Assembly (NCBI GenBank): GCA_031553805.1
Contig: JAVBLC010000003.1
Location: forward strand, 19,362-83,361
Source of the DNA: JAITVB01 sp031553805
GTDB lineage: Bacteria > Bacteroidota > Bacteroidia > Bacteroidales > Rikenellaceae
Direction of reading: 5' to 3'
DNA length: 64,000 bases
The notes beneath the pieces are model-generated. The model made no database searches and was not told where the DNA came from. It saw only the letters and a list, made by a program, of their open reading frames with translations. The position numbers and the translations under genes are program-made. The number at the start of each line of letters is the position of its first letter. Position 1 is the stretch's first letter. Shown piece after piece: positions 1-7,556 of this stretch.

Positions 1-61
1 AGGCCGTCGCGGCGCACAGCAGCAGCCCGGCGGCGGTAATCATCCAATCTCTCTTCCTCAT
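1..61 (-). CDS. N-terminal fragment of a secreted or lipoprotein gene (cut by window edge)
   Basis: Only about 20 codons are present, read leftwards from an ATG at 61. They encode a short basic start (MRKRDW) followed by a hydrophobic run rich in Leu and Ala, which looks like an export signal peptide. A TATATTTG -7 element lies upstream at 144-151 in the right orientation, which supports a genuine start. The product cannot be identified because the gene leaves the window. Confidence 0.5.
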   Translation of the reverse strand, partial: MRKRDWMITAAGLLLCAATA

Positions 62-143
62 AAATCCTGTTTTTGATGAGACCCAGCACATATCGATACC
101 TCCCGGGTGCCTCCCGGCACTCGGGATTTTGACTTTGCTATCG

Positions 144-151
144 CAAATATA
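144..151 (-). promoter_or_regulatory. Bacteroidetes-type -7 box for the gene starting at 61
   Basis: The minus strand reads TATATTTG, a match to TAnnTTTG, about 83 bases ahead of the ATG at 61. I see no good TTTG at the -33 position. A GC-rich hairpin (about 101-126) lies in the leader. Confidence 0.4.
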
Positions 152-186
152 CAAAAATGGAGACGAAGATCGGCGATTTTTTTGCG

Positions 187-975
187 TTACTTTCGAAAGA
201 CCGTCACGATTCGGAACCCGGCGAACAACGCGGTGCCGAGCGCGATTCCGAAACACCACCAGAAAAACCGGGGAACATACCTTTCGGCTTTGGCCGCCGG
301 GGGGCTTTTGACGATGGTCACCGTGTCGCGCACCTCGCGGATGCGGTCGACGTATTTCGTTTGCCAGCGGGTAGTGACTTCCACCCGGCCGCCGTCCACA
401 CGTATGTCCTGGTTGGCGTTTTTGCCCTTGTATTCGAAAAGTCGGCGGAGGATGACCCGGTTGTTGCTGTCGCACTCGAACAGGGCGCGGAACAGGGCGC
501 TGTCGGGCAGGGTGGCGGTCACGGTGTCGACCACCGTTTCGTGTGAACGCACCGGAACATAAACCGTCCGCGTGCACCCGGCCGCCATCCACGTCCCGCA
601 CCCCAACAGCGAAATTACCGCCAACCGCCACCCCAATCGCAGCCATGTTCCTTGAATTTGAGTGCGTTTGCCCTCTTTTCCTGATTTTTTCCAGACAGTC
701 TTTGCCGTATTTTTACTATAATTGCGAAGGCAAAGTGGAGGTTCCGGATGCAGGGAGGCATTCGTCTCTTCGGGCCAACACCAGCGGCACGGCCTGGCGT
801 CGCCGGCGGCGATCATCCGGCGGGCTTCCCGGCGCGAAAGGAGGTCGGGATCGGTGATCCGCTCGATATGGCACATTTTTTGGCAGGTCGATAGGCGGTG
901 GATTCCTCCGCTGCGCCGGTTGAGGAGGAAAGAGCGGTCGGAAAGATTCGGAAAACAACGGCTGGATTTCATCAT
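187..975 (-). CDS. Probable lipoprotein with C-terminal membrane segment, function unknown
   Basis: The open frame is 262 codons, but the start is uncertain. The first 100 or so residues are Cys- and Arg-rich (SRREARRMIAAG, CRWC) and do not resemble an export signal. Around residues 108-130 there is a hydrophobic stretch ending in MAAGC, which looks like a lipobox. It is followed by a polar segment (YVPVRSHETVVDTV) of the kind common in small Bacteroidetes envelope proteins. The last 35 residues hold a Trp/Phe-rich membrane helix and a short basic tail. A start near residue 108 would give a compact lipoprotein of about 150 residues; the full frame would place an unusual cysteine-rich domain before the membrane segment. 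I do not recognise the family. Confidence 0.5.
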   Translation of the reverse strand: MMKSSRCFPNLSDRSFLLNRRSGGIHRLSTCQKMCHIERITDPDLLSRREARRMIAAGDARPCRWCWPEETNASLHPEPPLCLRNYSKNTAKTVWKKSGKEGKRTQIQGTWLRLGWRLAVISLLGCGTWMAAGCTRTVYVPVRSHETVVDTVTATLPDSALFRALFECDSNNRVILRRLFEYKGKNANQDIRVDGGRVEVTTRWQTKYVDRIREVRDTVTIVKSPPAAKAERYVPRFFWWCFGIALGTALFAGFRIVTVFRK

Positions 976-1065
976 AAGGCGTTTTTATACATTATTATAC
1001 GCGCCAAAGATGCACGGCCCCCGCGACGAAAGGTTTATACAATTTCTTACTTAAAACATACGAAG

Positions 1066-1314
1066 ATGAATTTTATTTGGTACATTTTGATCGGTCTGGT
1101 GGCCGGTTCCGTGGCAGGGAAACTGACCCGCGGGAAAGGTTTTGGTTTTTGGGTAAACCTTATTGTCGGGATTATCGGCGGGGTGCTTGGCGGCTGGTTG
1201 TTCGGGCTGATGGGGATCTGGGTTTCGAGTGGCAGCATCATTGGCAATCTGGTGTCTTCGACGGTCGGAGCGATCTTGCTTTTGGCGATCGTTTCCCTTT
1301 TCCGCAAGAAATAG
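1066..1314 (+). CDS. GlsB/YeaQ/YmgE family small membrane protein
   Basis: This 82-residue protein is almost entirely three hydrophobic segments with glycine zipper patterns (LIGLVAGSVAGKL, IVGIIGGVLGGWLFG, VGAILLLAIVSLF) and ends in a short basic tail RKK. This matches the GlsB/YeaQ/YmgE transglycosylase-associated family in length, the early GxxAGxxAGKL motif and the final helix. Members sit in the inner membrane and are linked to general stress responses, but their biochemical role is unknown. The open frame extends upstream to 898; I chose the internal ATG at 1066 because the family begins there and the upstream part is polar and overlaps the opposite gene's 5' end. A terminator-like hairpin follows at 1389-1425. 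Confidence 0.85.
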   Translation: MNFIWYILIGLVAGSVAGKLTRGKGFGFWVNLIVGIIGGVLGGWLFGLMGIWVSSGSIIGNLVSSTVGAILLLAIVSLFRKK

Positions 1315-1388
1315 GTGCGTCCCCTGCACGGGGATTTTTGTGCCGCTTTAGTGTCCATGTAGCAATGAGTGCTAAGGACCTAACAAAG

Positions 1389-1425
1389 AAAGAGGCAGTT
1401 GTCAAACCGACAACTGCCTCTTTTT
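1389..1425. terminator. Hairpin terminator between GlsB-like gene and tRNA-Arg
   Basis: A perfect 15-bp stem (1389-1403 with 1409-1425, five-base loop) is flanked by A-rich and T-rich runs on both sides. It can terminate the minus-strand tRNA, whose 3' end is at 1428, and the plus-strand gene ending at 1314. Confidence 0.8.
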
Positions 1426-1427
1426 AG

Positions 1428-1501
1428 TGATCCGGACAGGACTCGAACCTGTGACCGTCAGATTAGAAATCTGATGCTCTATCCAGCTGAGCTACCGGAC
1501 C
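1428..1501 (-). tRNA. tRNA-Arg, anticodon UCU
   Basis: On the minus strand the sequence folds as a standard 74-nt cloverleaf. The acceptor stem GGTCCGG pairs with CCGGATC (one G-T wobble) with discriminator A. The D-arm starts AGCTCAG, the anticodon loop is TTTCTAA (anticodon TCT, reading AGA), and the T-arm is ACAGG-TTCGAGT-CCTGT. No CCA is encoded. A hairpin terminator follows and a Bacteroidetes promoter precedes it. Confidence 0.95.
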
Positions 1502-1534
1502 GGCCTGCCGCAAAACCAACGCTTGGCGGCGGGG

Positions 1535-1566
1535 CAAAAGTATGCAAATAATTGTTTTTCTCCAAA
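1535..1566 (-). promoter_or_regulatory. Promoter of tRNA-Arg
   Basis: On the minus strand there is TTTG (1563-1566), a 20-base spacer and TACTTTTG (1535-1542). This is a good Bacteroidetes sigma-factor site placed 34 bases before the mature tRNA 5' end. Confidence 0.65.
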
Positions 1567-1608
1567 TAGAGCCAGCGGCAAAGGGTAGGGGGGGCCTCCC
1601 CCCGGCCG

Positions 1609-2112
1609 CTATATCGGCAACTGCTTCCCTCGGTCGAGGGTGGCGTAGTTGCGGATCATCCGGTCATAAGCGATGTAGGTGGCAAACGACTGGATCACCG
1701 AAAAGTCCATCTTGTCGGTCCCGAAAACCGATTGTGCCGTGACGAGCGATGCCAGCGAAAAGGCGATAATCATGACAAAATAGATAATAATCAGCAGAAA
1801 CCTGATCTTCCGTTCGCTGAGGGTTCGTTGTGCCCGGTTGCGTTCGAAGTCGGGAATGAAGATGCGTAGCAGTTGGATGCTGATCACCTCGCCCCAAGTC
1901 GTCAGGATGATCGACGACCCAGACAGCAGGATATAAACAACGGCGGGCCCGTTGAGCGTGTAACCGAATATCTTTCCGGGCAGCCACACCGCGCCGAAAT
2001 AGAGTACCGCCACCACCAACAAGTAGACCGGCACAAACAAATACATATTTGGAAATAGCGATGAGGCCCGCACCAAACCGTTTTCGAAGAGCGATTTTAG
2101 CTTGTTAAACAT
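1609..2112 (-). CDS. Four-helix integral membrane protein, function unknown
   Basis: The 167-residue product has about four predicted membrane segments: residues roughly 21-44 (NMYLFVPVYLLVVAVLYFG), 56-74, 105-127 (IRFLLIIIYFVMIIAFSLA) and a weaker one near 135-150. A basic loop between helices 2 and 3 (FERNRAQRTLSERK) suggests a cytoplasmic side. It stands alone on the minus strand between the tRNA and the PspC operon, which reads the other way. I do not recognise the family and assign no function; a small envelope protein is all the sequence supports. Confidence 0.7.
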   Translation of the reverse strand: MFNKLKSLFENGLVRASSLFPNMYLFVPVYLLVVAVLYFGAVWLPGKIFGYTLNGPAVVYILLSGSSIILTTWGEVISIQLLRIFIPDFERNRAQRTLSERKIRFLLIIIYFVMIIAFSLASLVTAQSVFGTDKMDFSVIQSFATYIAYDRMIRNYATLDRGKQLPI

Positions 2113-2227
2113 AGATCGGAGAAATTTTTTTCAAAAATATAAAAAAAATGTCGCATCTTAAAATCTTGATTGTCAGGGATAAAATATTTTTAAATAAAAA
2201 TAACTATAAAAAAACAACTACTATGTA

Positions 2228-2259
2228 TTGCAAAGTAATTAAATGTTTTTATATATTTG
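2228..2259 (+). promoter_or_regulatory. Promoter of the PspC-PadR-PspC-LiaF-like operon
   Basis: There is TTG at 2228-2230, a 21-base spacer and TATATTTG at 2252-2259. The start codon of the first gene lies 83 bases downstream, leaving an untranslated leader of about 70 bases in an AT-rich region (2113-2342) that otherwise shows no genes. Confidence 0.65.
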
Positions 2260-2342
2260 CATTATGAAAATACCGCAAAGAGAAACACTAATTGGTATAA
2301 GCTGGAACAAGTCTTTAAAACAATACTAAAAACGTAAGCAAT

Positions 2343-2873
2343 ATGAAAAAGACGATCAACATCAACCTGGGGGGCTCGCCGTTCATCGTAGACGAGGACG
2401 CTTACGCCATCCTGAAGGGTTATCTGGACGACATCGCCGACCGCCTGACCGCTGACCGCGACGAAGTGATGGAAGATGTCGAAAGCCGCATGGCCGAGAT
2501 CTTTGCCGCCAACCTTTCGCTGCGGTCGCAGGTGGTCGACGTGACTACCGTCAACCGGGCGATCGCCGTGATCGGCCGTCCCGAGGAGTTCGGCGACCGC
2601 CGCTATAAGGCGAGCGACTACGTCCGTCGCGACGAACCCCAAGGCGACGCTCCGCGAAAACTCTACCGCTACACCGACGACAAGATCGTGGGCGGTGTCT
2701 GCTCGGGCCTGGCCCGCTACATGGACCTCGACATCGCGCTTGTGCGGGTGGTTTTCGCGCTGCTTATTTTCGTGGGTGGGCTGAGCCTGTGGGTGTATAT
2801 CATCATGTGGATCGTGATCCCGCGCGCACCGCAGGTGGGCGGATACGACCGTTACGACAACCGGAGAGAATAA
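2343..2873 (+). CDS. PspC-domain membrane protein with N-terminal HAAS-like domain
   Basis: The 176 residues fall into two parts. Residues 1-85 form a charged alpha/beta region resembling HAAS-type domains found beside PadR regulators: it starts with a strand-like INLGGSPFIVDEDAY and ends AVIGRPEEFGDRRY. Residues about 100-160 are a PspC domain, with LYRYTDDKIVGGVCSGLARY, a hydrophobic helix and the closing WIVIPRAP. PspC proteins of the phage-shock response are inner-membrane proteins sensing envelope stress. The gene opens a tight operon with padR and a second, longer PspC protein sharing the same two-domain start, so the two may act as a pair. The sensing role is inferred from domains and neighbours. 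Confidence 0.85.
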   Translation: MKKTININLGGSPFIVDEDAYAILKGYLDDIADRLTADRDEVMEDVESRMAEIFAANLSLRSQVVDVTTVNRAIAVIGRPEEFGDRRYKASDYVRRDEPQGDAPRKLYRYTDDKIVGGVCSGLARYMDLDIALVRVVFALLIFVGGLSLWVYIIMWIVIPRAPQVGGYDRYDNRRE

Positions 2874-2894
2874 TCACATCATAAAATACAAATT

Positions 2895-3224
2895 ATGAAT
2901 ATTGACAACATTAAGGCACAGATGCGCAAAGGGATCCTCGAATATTGCATCCTGTCGATCCTCTCGCGCAACGACGCCTACGCATCGGAGATCATCGGCG
3001 AACTGAAGGAGGCCGAGATGATCGTGGTCGAAGGGACGCTCTACCCCCTGTTGACCCGCCAGAAAAACCAGGGTTTGCTTTCCTACCGCTGGGAAGAATC
3101 GCCGCAAGGCCCTCCCCGCAAGTACTACACGCTGACCGACGCCGGCCGCAAGTTCCTGGGCGAGATCGACCAGGCCTGGGGCGAATTCGTAGCACAGATC
3201 GAACACATTCGTAAAGGAGCATAG
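2895..3224 (+). CDS. PadR family transcriptional regulator
   Basis: This is a 109-residue winged-helix protein typical of small PadR regulators. It has the opening helix KAQMRKGILEYCILSILS, the recognition region YASEIIGELKEAEMIVVEGTLYPLL, the wing LLSYRWEESPQGPPRKYYTLTDAGRKFL and a C-terminal dimerisation helix. PadR proteins are usually repressors that bind operators in their own promoter region and respond to membrane or ligand stress. It lies 21 bases after the first PspC gene and only two bases before the second, so autoregulation of the operon from the promoter at 2228 is likely but inferred. Confidence 0.93.
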   Translation: MNIDNIKAQMRKGILEYCILSILSRNDAYASEIIGELKEAEMIVVEGTLYPLLTRQKNQGLLSYRWEESPQGPPRKYYTLTDAGRKFLGEIDQAWGEFVAQIEHIRKGA

Positions 3225-3226
3225 CC

Positions 3227-4705
3227 ATGAAAGAAATCGTAAACGTAAGCATCGCGGGCATTTCATTCCGTTTGGACGACGAAGCCTATGTCCAACTCGA
3301 CGGCTACCTGGGCCAACTGAAGAAGCGTTATGCCTCGACTCTAGATGGTGGTGAGATCATCGGTGACATCGAAGCGCGGATCGCTGAGATCATCCTTTCG
3401 CAACAGGAATCGTCGGCGGTTGTGGGCCTCGACCTCATCAACCAGGCACTTGAACAACTTGGCCGGCCGGAGGATATTGCCGAAGGCGTCCCTGCCGATT
3501 CCGACGAATCGACTGCACCCGACACCGAAAAGTTCCCGCGCCGCCTTTACCGCGACCCCGACAATGCGAAGATCGGGGGCGTGTGCGCCGGGCTGGCCGC
3601 CTATTTCGGCACCGATCCGGCCATGGTTCGGCTGGCGATGTTCGCCCCGCTCGTGATTCAGGTGATTGTCGCGCCGTTCTTCCACGGCTGGGGTTTTCAC
3701 AGTTTGCTCGGTACGCTGACCGGCGCATTCTTTATGCTTTATTTCATTCTTTGGATTGCGATTCCTAAAGCGAAAACCCCGCGCCAGAAACTCGAAATGC
3801 GCGGTGAAAAGATCACCGCCGGGCAGATCGAACGTACTTTCCGCGAAGAATTTTCGGCCATAGAAGACAACGTGCGTAACTGGGGCAAGAACCCCGAACG
3901 CAGCCACCGCAACGCCTCGATCTTTTCGGAGATCGTCACCGTGATGGGGCGTATTGTTCTCTTCTTCGTGAAATTCATTGCGGCGATTATCGGTATTGGC
4001 CTGATGTTAGGTGTGATTGGCATCGTCGTCGGGATCATCCTTACCTTGATACGCCCCGACAGCTTCCCGGTGATGTTTTTGGATGGTCCGCTTCCGGTTA
4101 CTTTGGGCGTACTGGTTGCCGTCGCTGTACTGATCCCGCTGCTGCTGCTGGCCTATGTGCTTTTCCGCACGGTCTACGACTTCCGCAACAGCAAGAGTTT
4201 TGTGTCGACGCTGGGCGTGATTTGGATCCTGGTGGTGGTCTTCGGTACGGTCATCCTGATAAAGGACTTTGATGAAATACGTTCGTCATGGAAAGACGGG
4301 CTTCCCAATTACTACGAAAAGCCGCGCCCGGGCGTGGAGGAAACCGCCGATTTCCTGTTTGCCGGCAAGGTGCTTTACATCGCCCCGGCCGATTCGACGG
4401 CGTGGGCAGAAAGTACTCAGTTCTACTCGGTCAAATTCCACCCGCTCGCCGGAAGCGAATACAACGCGCCGACCCTGCGGATCAAGAAGTCCTACGAAGG
4501 TATCGACAAAGACATTGATCGCAACCAGGTCAAGGGTATCGATGTGCCCTACGAACTCCGCGGCGACACGCTCTTCGTGGCACCATACAAAAAGCTCGAC
4601 GACGGGATCCACCACACGCGCATCGACTTCAATCTCTACCTGCCCGACAGTGTGGAATACCGGGTGCTGCAAGGCCTTCCCTACGACGAATACATTACCG
4701 AATAA
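3227..4705 (+). CDS. Long PspC-domain protein with HAAS-like start and multi-helix C-terminal half
   Basis: Residues 1-85 repeat the HAAS-like region of the 2343 gene (VNVSIAGISFRLDDEAYVQLDGYL to QLGRPEDIAEG). Residues about 100-180 form a PspC domain (LYRDPDNAKIGGVCAGLAAYFG to WIAIPKAK) with an inserted Phe/His-rich loop. After a charged linker (about 185-235) come three strongly hydrophobic helices at roughly 242-275, 285-315 and 330-350. A non-membrane C-terminal domain of about 130 residues follows, rich in beta-type sequence, which would face the periplasm or cytoplasm. At 492 residues it is far longer than classical PspC (about 120). It starts two bases after padR, which indicates translational coupling. 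The role is probably envelope-stress sensing or anti-regulation; this is inferred. Confidence 0.85.
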   Translation: MKEIVNVSIAGISFRLDDEAYVQLDGYLGQLKKRYASTLDGGEIIGDIEARIAEIILSQQESSAVVGLDLINQALEQLGRPEDIAEGVPADSDESTAPDTEKFPRRLYRDPDNAKIGGVCAGLAAYFGTDPAMVRLAMFAPLVIQVIVAPFFHGWGFHSLLGTLTGAFFMLYFILWIAIPKAKTPRQKLEMRGEKITAGQIERTFREEFSAIEDNVRNWGKNPERSHRNASIFSEIVTVMGRIVLFFVKFIAAIIGIGLMLGVIGIVVGIILTLIRPDSFPVMFLDGPLPVTLGVLVAVAVLIPLLLLAYVLFRTVYDFRNSKSFVSTLGVIWILVVVFGTVILIKDFDEIRSSWKDGLPNYYEKPRPGVEETADFLFAGKVLYIAPADSTAWAESTQFYSVKFHPLAGSEYNAPTLRIKKSYEGIDKDIDRNQVKGIDVPYELRGDTLFVAPYKKLDDGIHHTRIDFNLYLPDSVEYRVLQGLPYDEYITE

Positions 4706-4723
4706 CCCTTAAACAAGCATACA

Positions 4724-5092
4724 ATGGAAGTAATCAACAATAATACGAATACGCCGGCTCCGAGCCGGAACACTGGGGTGGTCAGTCCGCGCAACATTTT
4801 CCTGGGCGGAATTCTGATCCTGGTGGGGGTCGTCTGGCTGCTGAAGAACTTTGACGTGATCTCTTACCGTGTCTACGATGTTTTCTTCTCGTGGGAGATG
4901 CTCCTTACCGTGATCGGACTTTACCTGCTCACCTTGCGCCGCTGGATCGCGGGGGGCATCCTGACAGCGGTCGGGGTGGGATTCTTGATGACCAATGTTT
5001 TCGGGGTCGACATTCCGTTCCAGAAACTGGTTTTCCCGCTGGTGTTCGTGGCCGCAGGCCTCGGCGTACTCTTCAGCCGCAGCCACCGGTGA
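4724..5092 (+). CDS. LiaF-like (DUF5668-type) transmembrane protein
   Basis: The 122-residue protein has a polar Asn/Thr-rich start. Four membrane segments then follow in LiaI/LiaF transmembrane-region style: NIFLGGILILVGVVWLLKN, the MLLTVIGLYLLTLRRW stretch, WIAGGILTAVGVGFLMTN and LVFPLVFVAAGLGVLF. The C-terminal cell-wall-sensing domain of full LiaF is missing, as in the short DUF5668 proteins common in Bacteroidetes. It closes the PspC-PadR operon, 18 bases after the previous stop. The LiaF-PspC-PadR combination supports an envelope-stress module. A weak GC-rich hairpin at about 5262-5292 may terminate the operon. Confidence 0.8.
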   Translation: MEVINNNTNTPAPSRNTGVVSPRNIFLGGILILVGVVWLLKNFDVISYRVYDVFFSWEMLLTVIGLYLLTLRRWIAGGILTAVGVGFLMTNVFGVDIPFQKLVFPLVFVAAGLGVLFSRSHR

Positions 5093-5261
5093 TTACCTGA
5101 CCGAAATCCGGAAGGGGCCGCCAAGCGGGGTTCTGGCCGAAAGGGCTGACGATGCTTACGTTGCCCCGCCGGCCGGCCCCTCCGGGCTCCTTCTGAACAA
5201 ACCATAACCATTCATAACGGTGTTTTTATTTTAGTGTAAGTATTTTTTATTAGGTTAGTAG

Positions 5262-5292
5262 AACCGGGCCGCTTGTGAAAGCCGCCCGGTTT
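5262..5292 (+). terminator. Possible terminator of the PspC operon
   Basis: An imperfect 11-bp GC-rich stem (AACCGGGCCGC with GCCGCCCGGTT) with an eight-base loop is followed by a T-rich tract. It is the only terminator candidate in the 358 bases between 5092 and the response regulator; the rest of that gap holds no convincing gene. Confidence 0.5.
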
Positions 5293-5395
5293 CGTTATTT
5301 CCCGAGTCATCTTCCGATTGCCCCTTCTCTATGGGTGACTTTGTTTGAAAAATCCGCTTTATTTTTAAAGCGAAAAATGAGATTGCTCCGCAACC

Positions 5396-5427
5396 TTGCA
5401 AAAGACGAGCGAAAATCATTACTTTTG
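5396..5427 (+). promoter_or_regulatory. Promoter of the two-component operon
   Basis: There is TTG at 5396-5398, a 21-base spacer and TACTTTTG at 5420-5427. The ATG follows 23 bases after the -7 box, so the leader is very short. Confidence 0.7.
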
Positions 5428-5450
5428 CTTATTCTGACAAAAAGTTTGTT

Positions 5451-6131
5451 ATGCAAAAAATATTGGTCGTCGAGGACGAAAAGAACGTGCTGTCGTTTAT
5501 CAAGCGGGGTTTCGAGGAGGAAGGTTTCTCGGTGTCGGGGGCGGCGGACGGGCTCACGGGCTGGAACCTGGCCAAGACCCACCGCTATGACCTGATGGTC
5601 CTCGACCGGATGCTGCCCGAGATGAACGGCCTGGAGATCTGCCGCCGGGTACGGGAAAAATATGGCTTCGAGGTGCCGGTGATCATTCTCACCGCGCTCG
5701 GGTCGACCGACGATATTGTGACGGGCCTCGAATCGGGCGCCGACGATTACCTTACCAAACCGTTCCATTTCAAGGAACTGTTGGCCCGTGCCAACGCCTT
5801 GATCCGCCGCCGTCACCAGGAGCAACCCACGGCCGTCTACCGCATCGCCGACCTCGAACTCGACGACGACACGAAAACCGTCACCCGCGGCGGCCAGCAG
5901 ATCAACCTCACATCAAAGGAATACCGCCTGCTGCACTACCTGATCACCAACCAACGCCGGGTACTCTCGCGCGAGCAGATCCTTGAAAAGGTGTGGGACG
6001 TCGAGTTCGACATGGGTACCAACACGGTCGACGTCTACATCAACTACCTGCGTAACAAAATGGACAAAAACTTCCCGGTCAAACTCATCCATACGGTCAT
6101 CGGGATGGGTTATGTGATGAAGGAAGAATAA
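5451..6131 (+). CDS. OmpR/PhoB-type response regulator
   Basis: This is a 226-residue DNA-binding response regulator. The receiver domain (1-118) shows the acidic pair E8/D9, phospho-acceptor D52 in VLDRMLPEMNG, the switch residue T81 and the conserved Lys at 103 in YLTKPF. The winged-helix output domain (about 128-226) has ADLELDDDTKTVTRGG, the transactivation-loop region LTSKEYRLLHYL and the recognition region TVDVYINYLRNKMD, ending in the usual VIGMGYVM. It is most like the CusR/RprY-type regulators of Bacteroidetes. It is transcribed 18 bases ahead of its partner kinase. The signal and target genes are not visible in the sequence. Confidence 0.95.
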   Translation: MQKILVVEDEKNVLSFIKRGFEEEGFSVSGAADGLTGWNLAKTHRYDLMVLDRMLPEMNGLEICRRVREKYGFEVPVIILTALGSTDDIVTGLESGADDYLTKPFHFKELLARANALIRRRHQEQPTAVYRIADLELDDDTKTVTRGGQQINLTSKEYRLLHYLITNQRRVLSREQILEKVWDVEFDMGTNTVDVYINYLRNKMDKNFPVKLIHTVIGMGYVMKEE

Positions 6132-6149
6132 CTGTTACCCCAGTCTCCG

Positions 6150-7502
6150 ATGCGGATCCGCACCAAAATAGCGATCATCTACACCCAGCTCACCTTTATG
6201 GTGTTGTTAGGGGCGTTGGCATTCGTTTACGTGATGACCACGCGCGAGGCCGACCGGAGCTTTTACGACCACCTGTGGCAACGGGCGGTCACCATCGCCC
6301 AATATCATTTCGAGGCCGACGAGATGGTCGAAACGGCCTATGCCACCGTGCGCGAATCCTATACGATCCCGCTGCCCGAGGAGCAGGACTGTATCTTTGA
6401 CGCCTCGTTGCCCGCCGTGGCCGATTCGCTGAAAAAAGTGATTCGCCGCGACTACCAGGTGCGCCAACTGCTCGACGGCCACACGATCGAATTCCAGAAC
6501 GACGGCCGTCAGAGCATCGGGATCTATTACCCCGACAACGAGGGGAATTTCATACTCCTCGTTTCGGCTTATAACCGGGCGGGGGCCACCGCTCAACGCC
6601 AACTGCTCGAATTGCTGCTGGCGATCTTGGTGGTGGGCACGCTGCTGGTTTTCCTGGTCGGGCTGTTCTATGCCCGGCAGGTGATGTCGCCCGTGGCCGA
6701 GATCATCAAGAACGTGCGGCGCATCACGGCCAACAACCTGCGCCGCAGCCTGCGCGAACCGCGGGGCAACGACGAACTTTCGGAACTTTCGCGCACGTTC
6801 AACGAGATGATCGAACGCCTGCGTAACTCGTTCGATATGCAGAATGCCTTTATTCGTAACGCCTCGCACGAACTCAAAAATCCGCTGACGGCGATCCTGG
6901 GCGAAACGGAAATCGCTTTGAGCAAGCCCCGCTCCGAGGCCGAATACATAAAAACCCTCGAAACGGTGCTGGTCGAAACCGAGCGCCTCGATTCGGTGGT
7001 CAAGGACTTGCTGACGCTGGCGCAGACTGACTTCGACTTTTCGCGCATTCCCAAGGAGCGGGTCGACCTGGTGAAGTTGCTGGTCGAGGTCAAGGAGAGC
7101 CTGTCGAAAACGGCTTCGTGTACGATCGAGATCCGGGTCGAGGAGCCCCGTAGTTATATTCTAACCGGTGTCGGATCGCTCATCAAGATCTCGTTGCTCA
7201 ACGTGGTGGGTAATGCGTGCAAGTTTTCGGCCGGCAAACCGGTGTCGGTGTCGGTCGGTACGCAGAAGGAGCGGATCGTGGTGCGGGTGGCCGATCAGGG
7301 CATCGGAATACCTCCGGGCGAGGTGCGCCATATCTTCAACCCGTTCTATCGCGCCGGCAACACCGCCTCGTACAAAGGCACGGGCATCGGCCTGGCCTTG
7401 ACCCAGAAGATCGTCACCCTCCACGGCGGCAAGATTTCCATCCAGTCCGAGATCAACAAGGGCACGACGATTACCCTGCGTTTTACGCCCGAAGAGGACT
7501 GA
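6150..7502 (+). CDS. HAMP-domain sensor histidine kinase
   Basis: This 450-residue kinase partners the regulator at 5451. It has a first membrane helix at residues 8-28, a periplasmic sensor region at about 30-150, a second helix at 153-174, then a HAMP linker (about 175-228). The HisKA box is FIRNASHELKNPLTAIL with phospho-accepting H240. The HATPase domain shows the N box (LLNVVGNACKFS), the G1 box (VADQGIGIPPGE), the F box (FNPFYRA) and the G2 box (GTGIGLALTQKIV). The sensor region has no recognisable ligand motif, so the stimulus is unknown. The kinase probably phosphorylates D52 of the adjacent regulator. An rfbA gene follows 54 bases later and may be read from the same transcript. Confidence 0.95.
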   Translation: MRIRTKIAIIYTQLTFMVLLGALAFVYVMTTREADRSFYDHLWQRAVTIAQYHFEADEMVETAYATVRESYTIPLPEEQDCIFDASLPAVADSLKKVIRRDYQVRQLLDGHTIEFQNDGRQSIGIYYPDNEGNFILLVSAYNRAGATAQRQLLELLLAILVVGTLLVFLVGLFYARQVMSPVAEIIKNVRRITANNLRRSLREPRGNDELSELSRTFNEMIERLRNSFDMQNAFIRNASHELKNPLTAILGETEIALSKPRSEAEYIKTLETVLVETERLDSVVKDLLTLAQTDFDFSRIPKERVDLVKLLVEVKESLSKTASCTIEIRVEEPRSYILTGVGSLIKISLLNVVGNACKFSAGKPVSVSVGTQKERIVVRVADQGIGIPPGEVRHIFNPFYRAGNTASYKGTGIGLALTQKIVTLHGGKISIQSEINKGTTITLRFTPEED

Positions 7503-7556
7503 TTCCCGAAAAAAGCGTATCTTGTCAAATATGAAAACCCTCAAAACGCCAACCGA

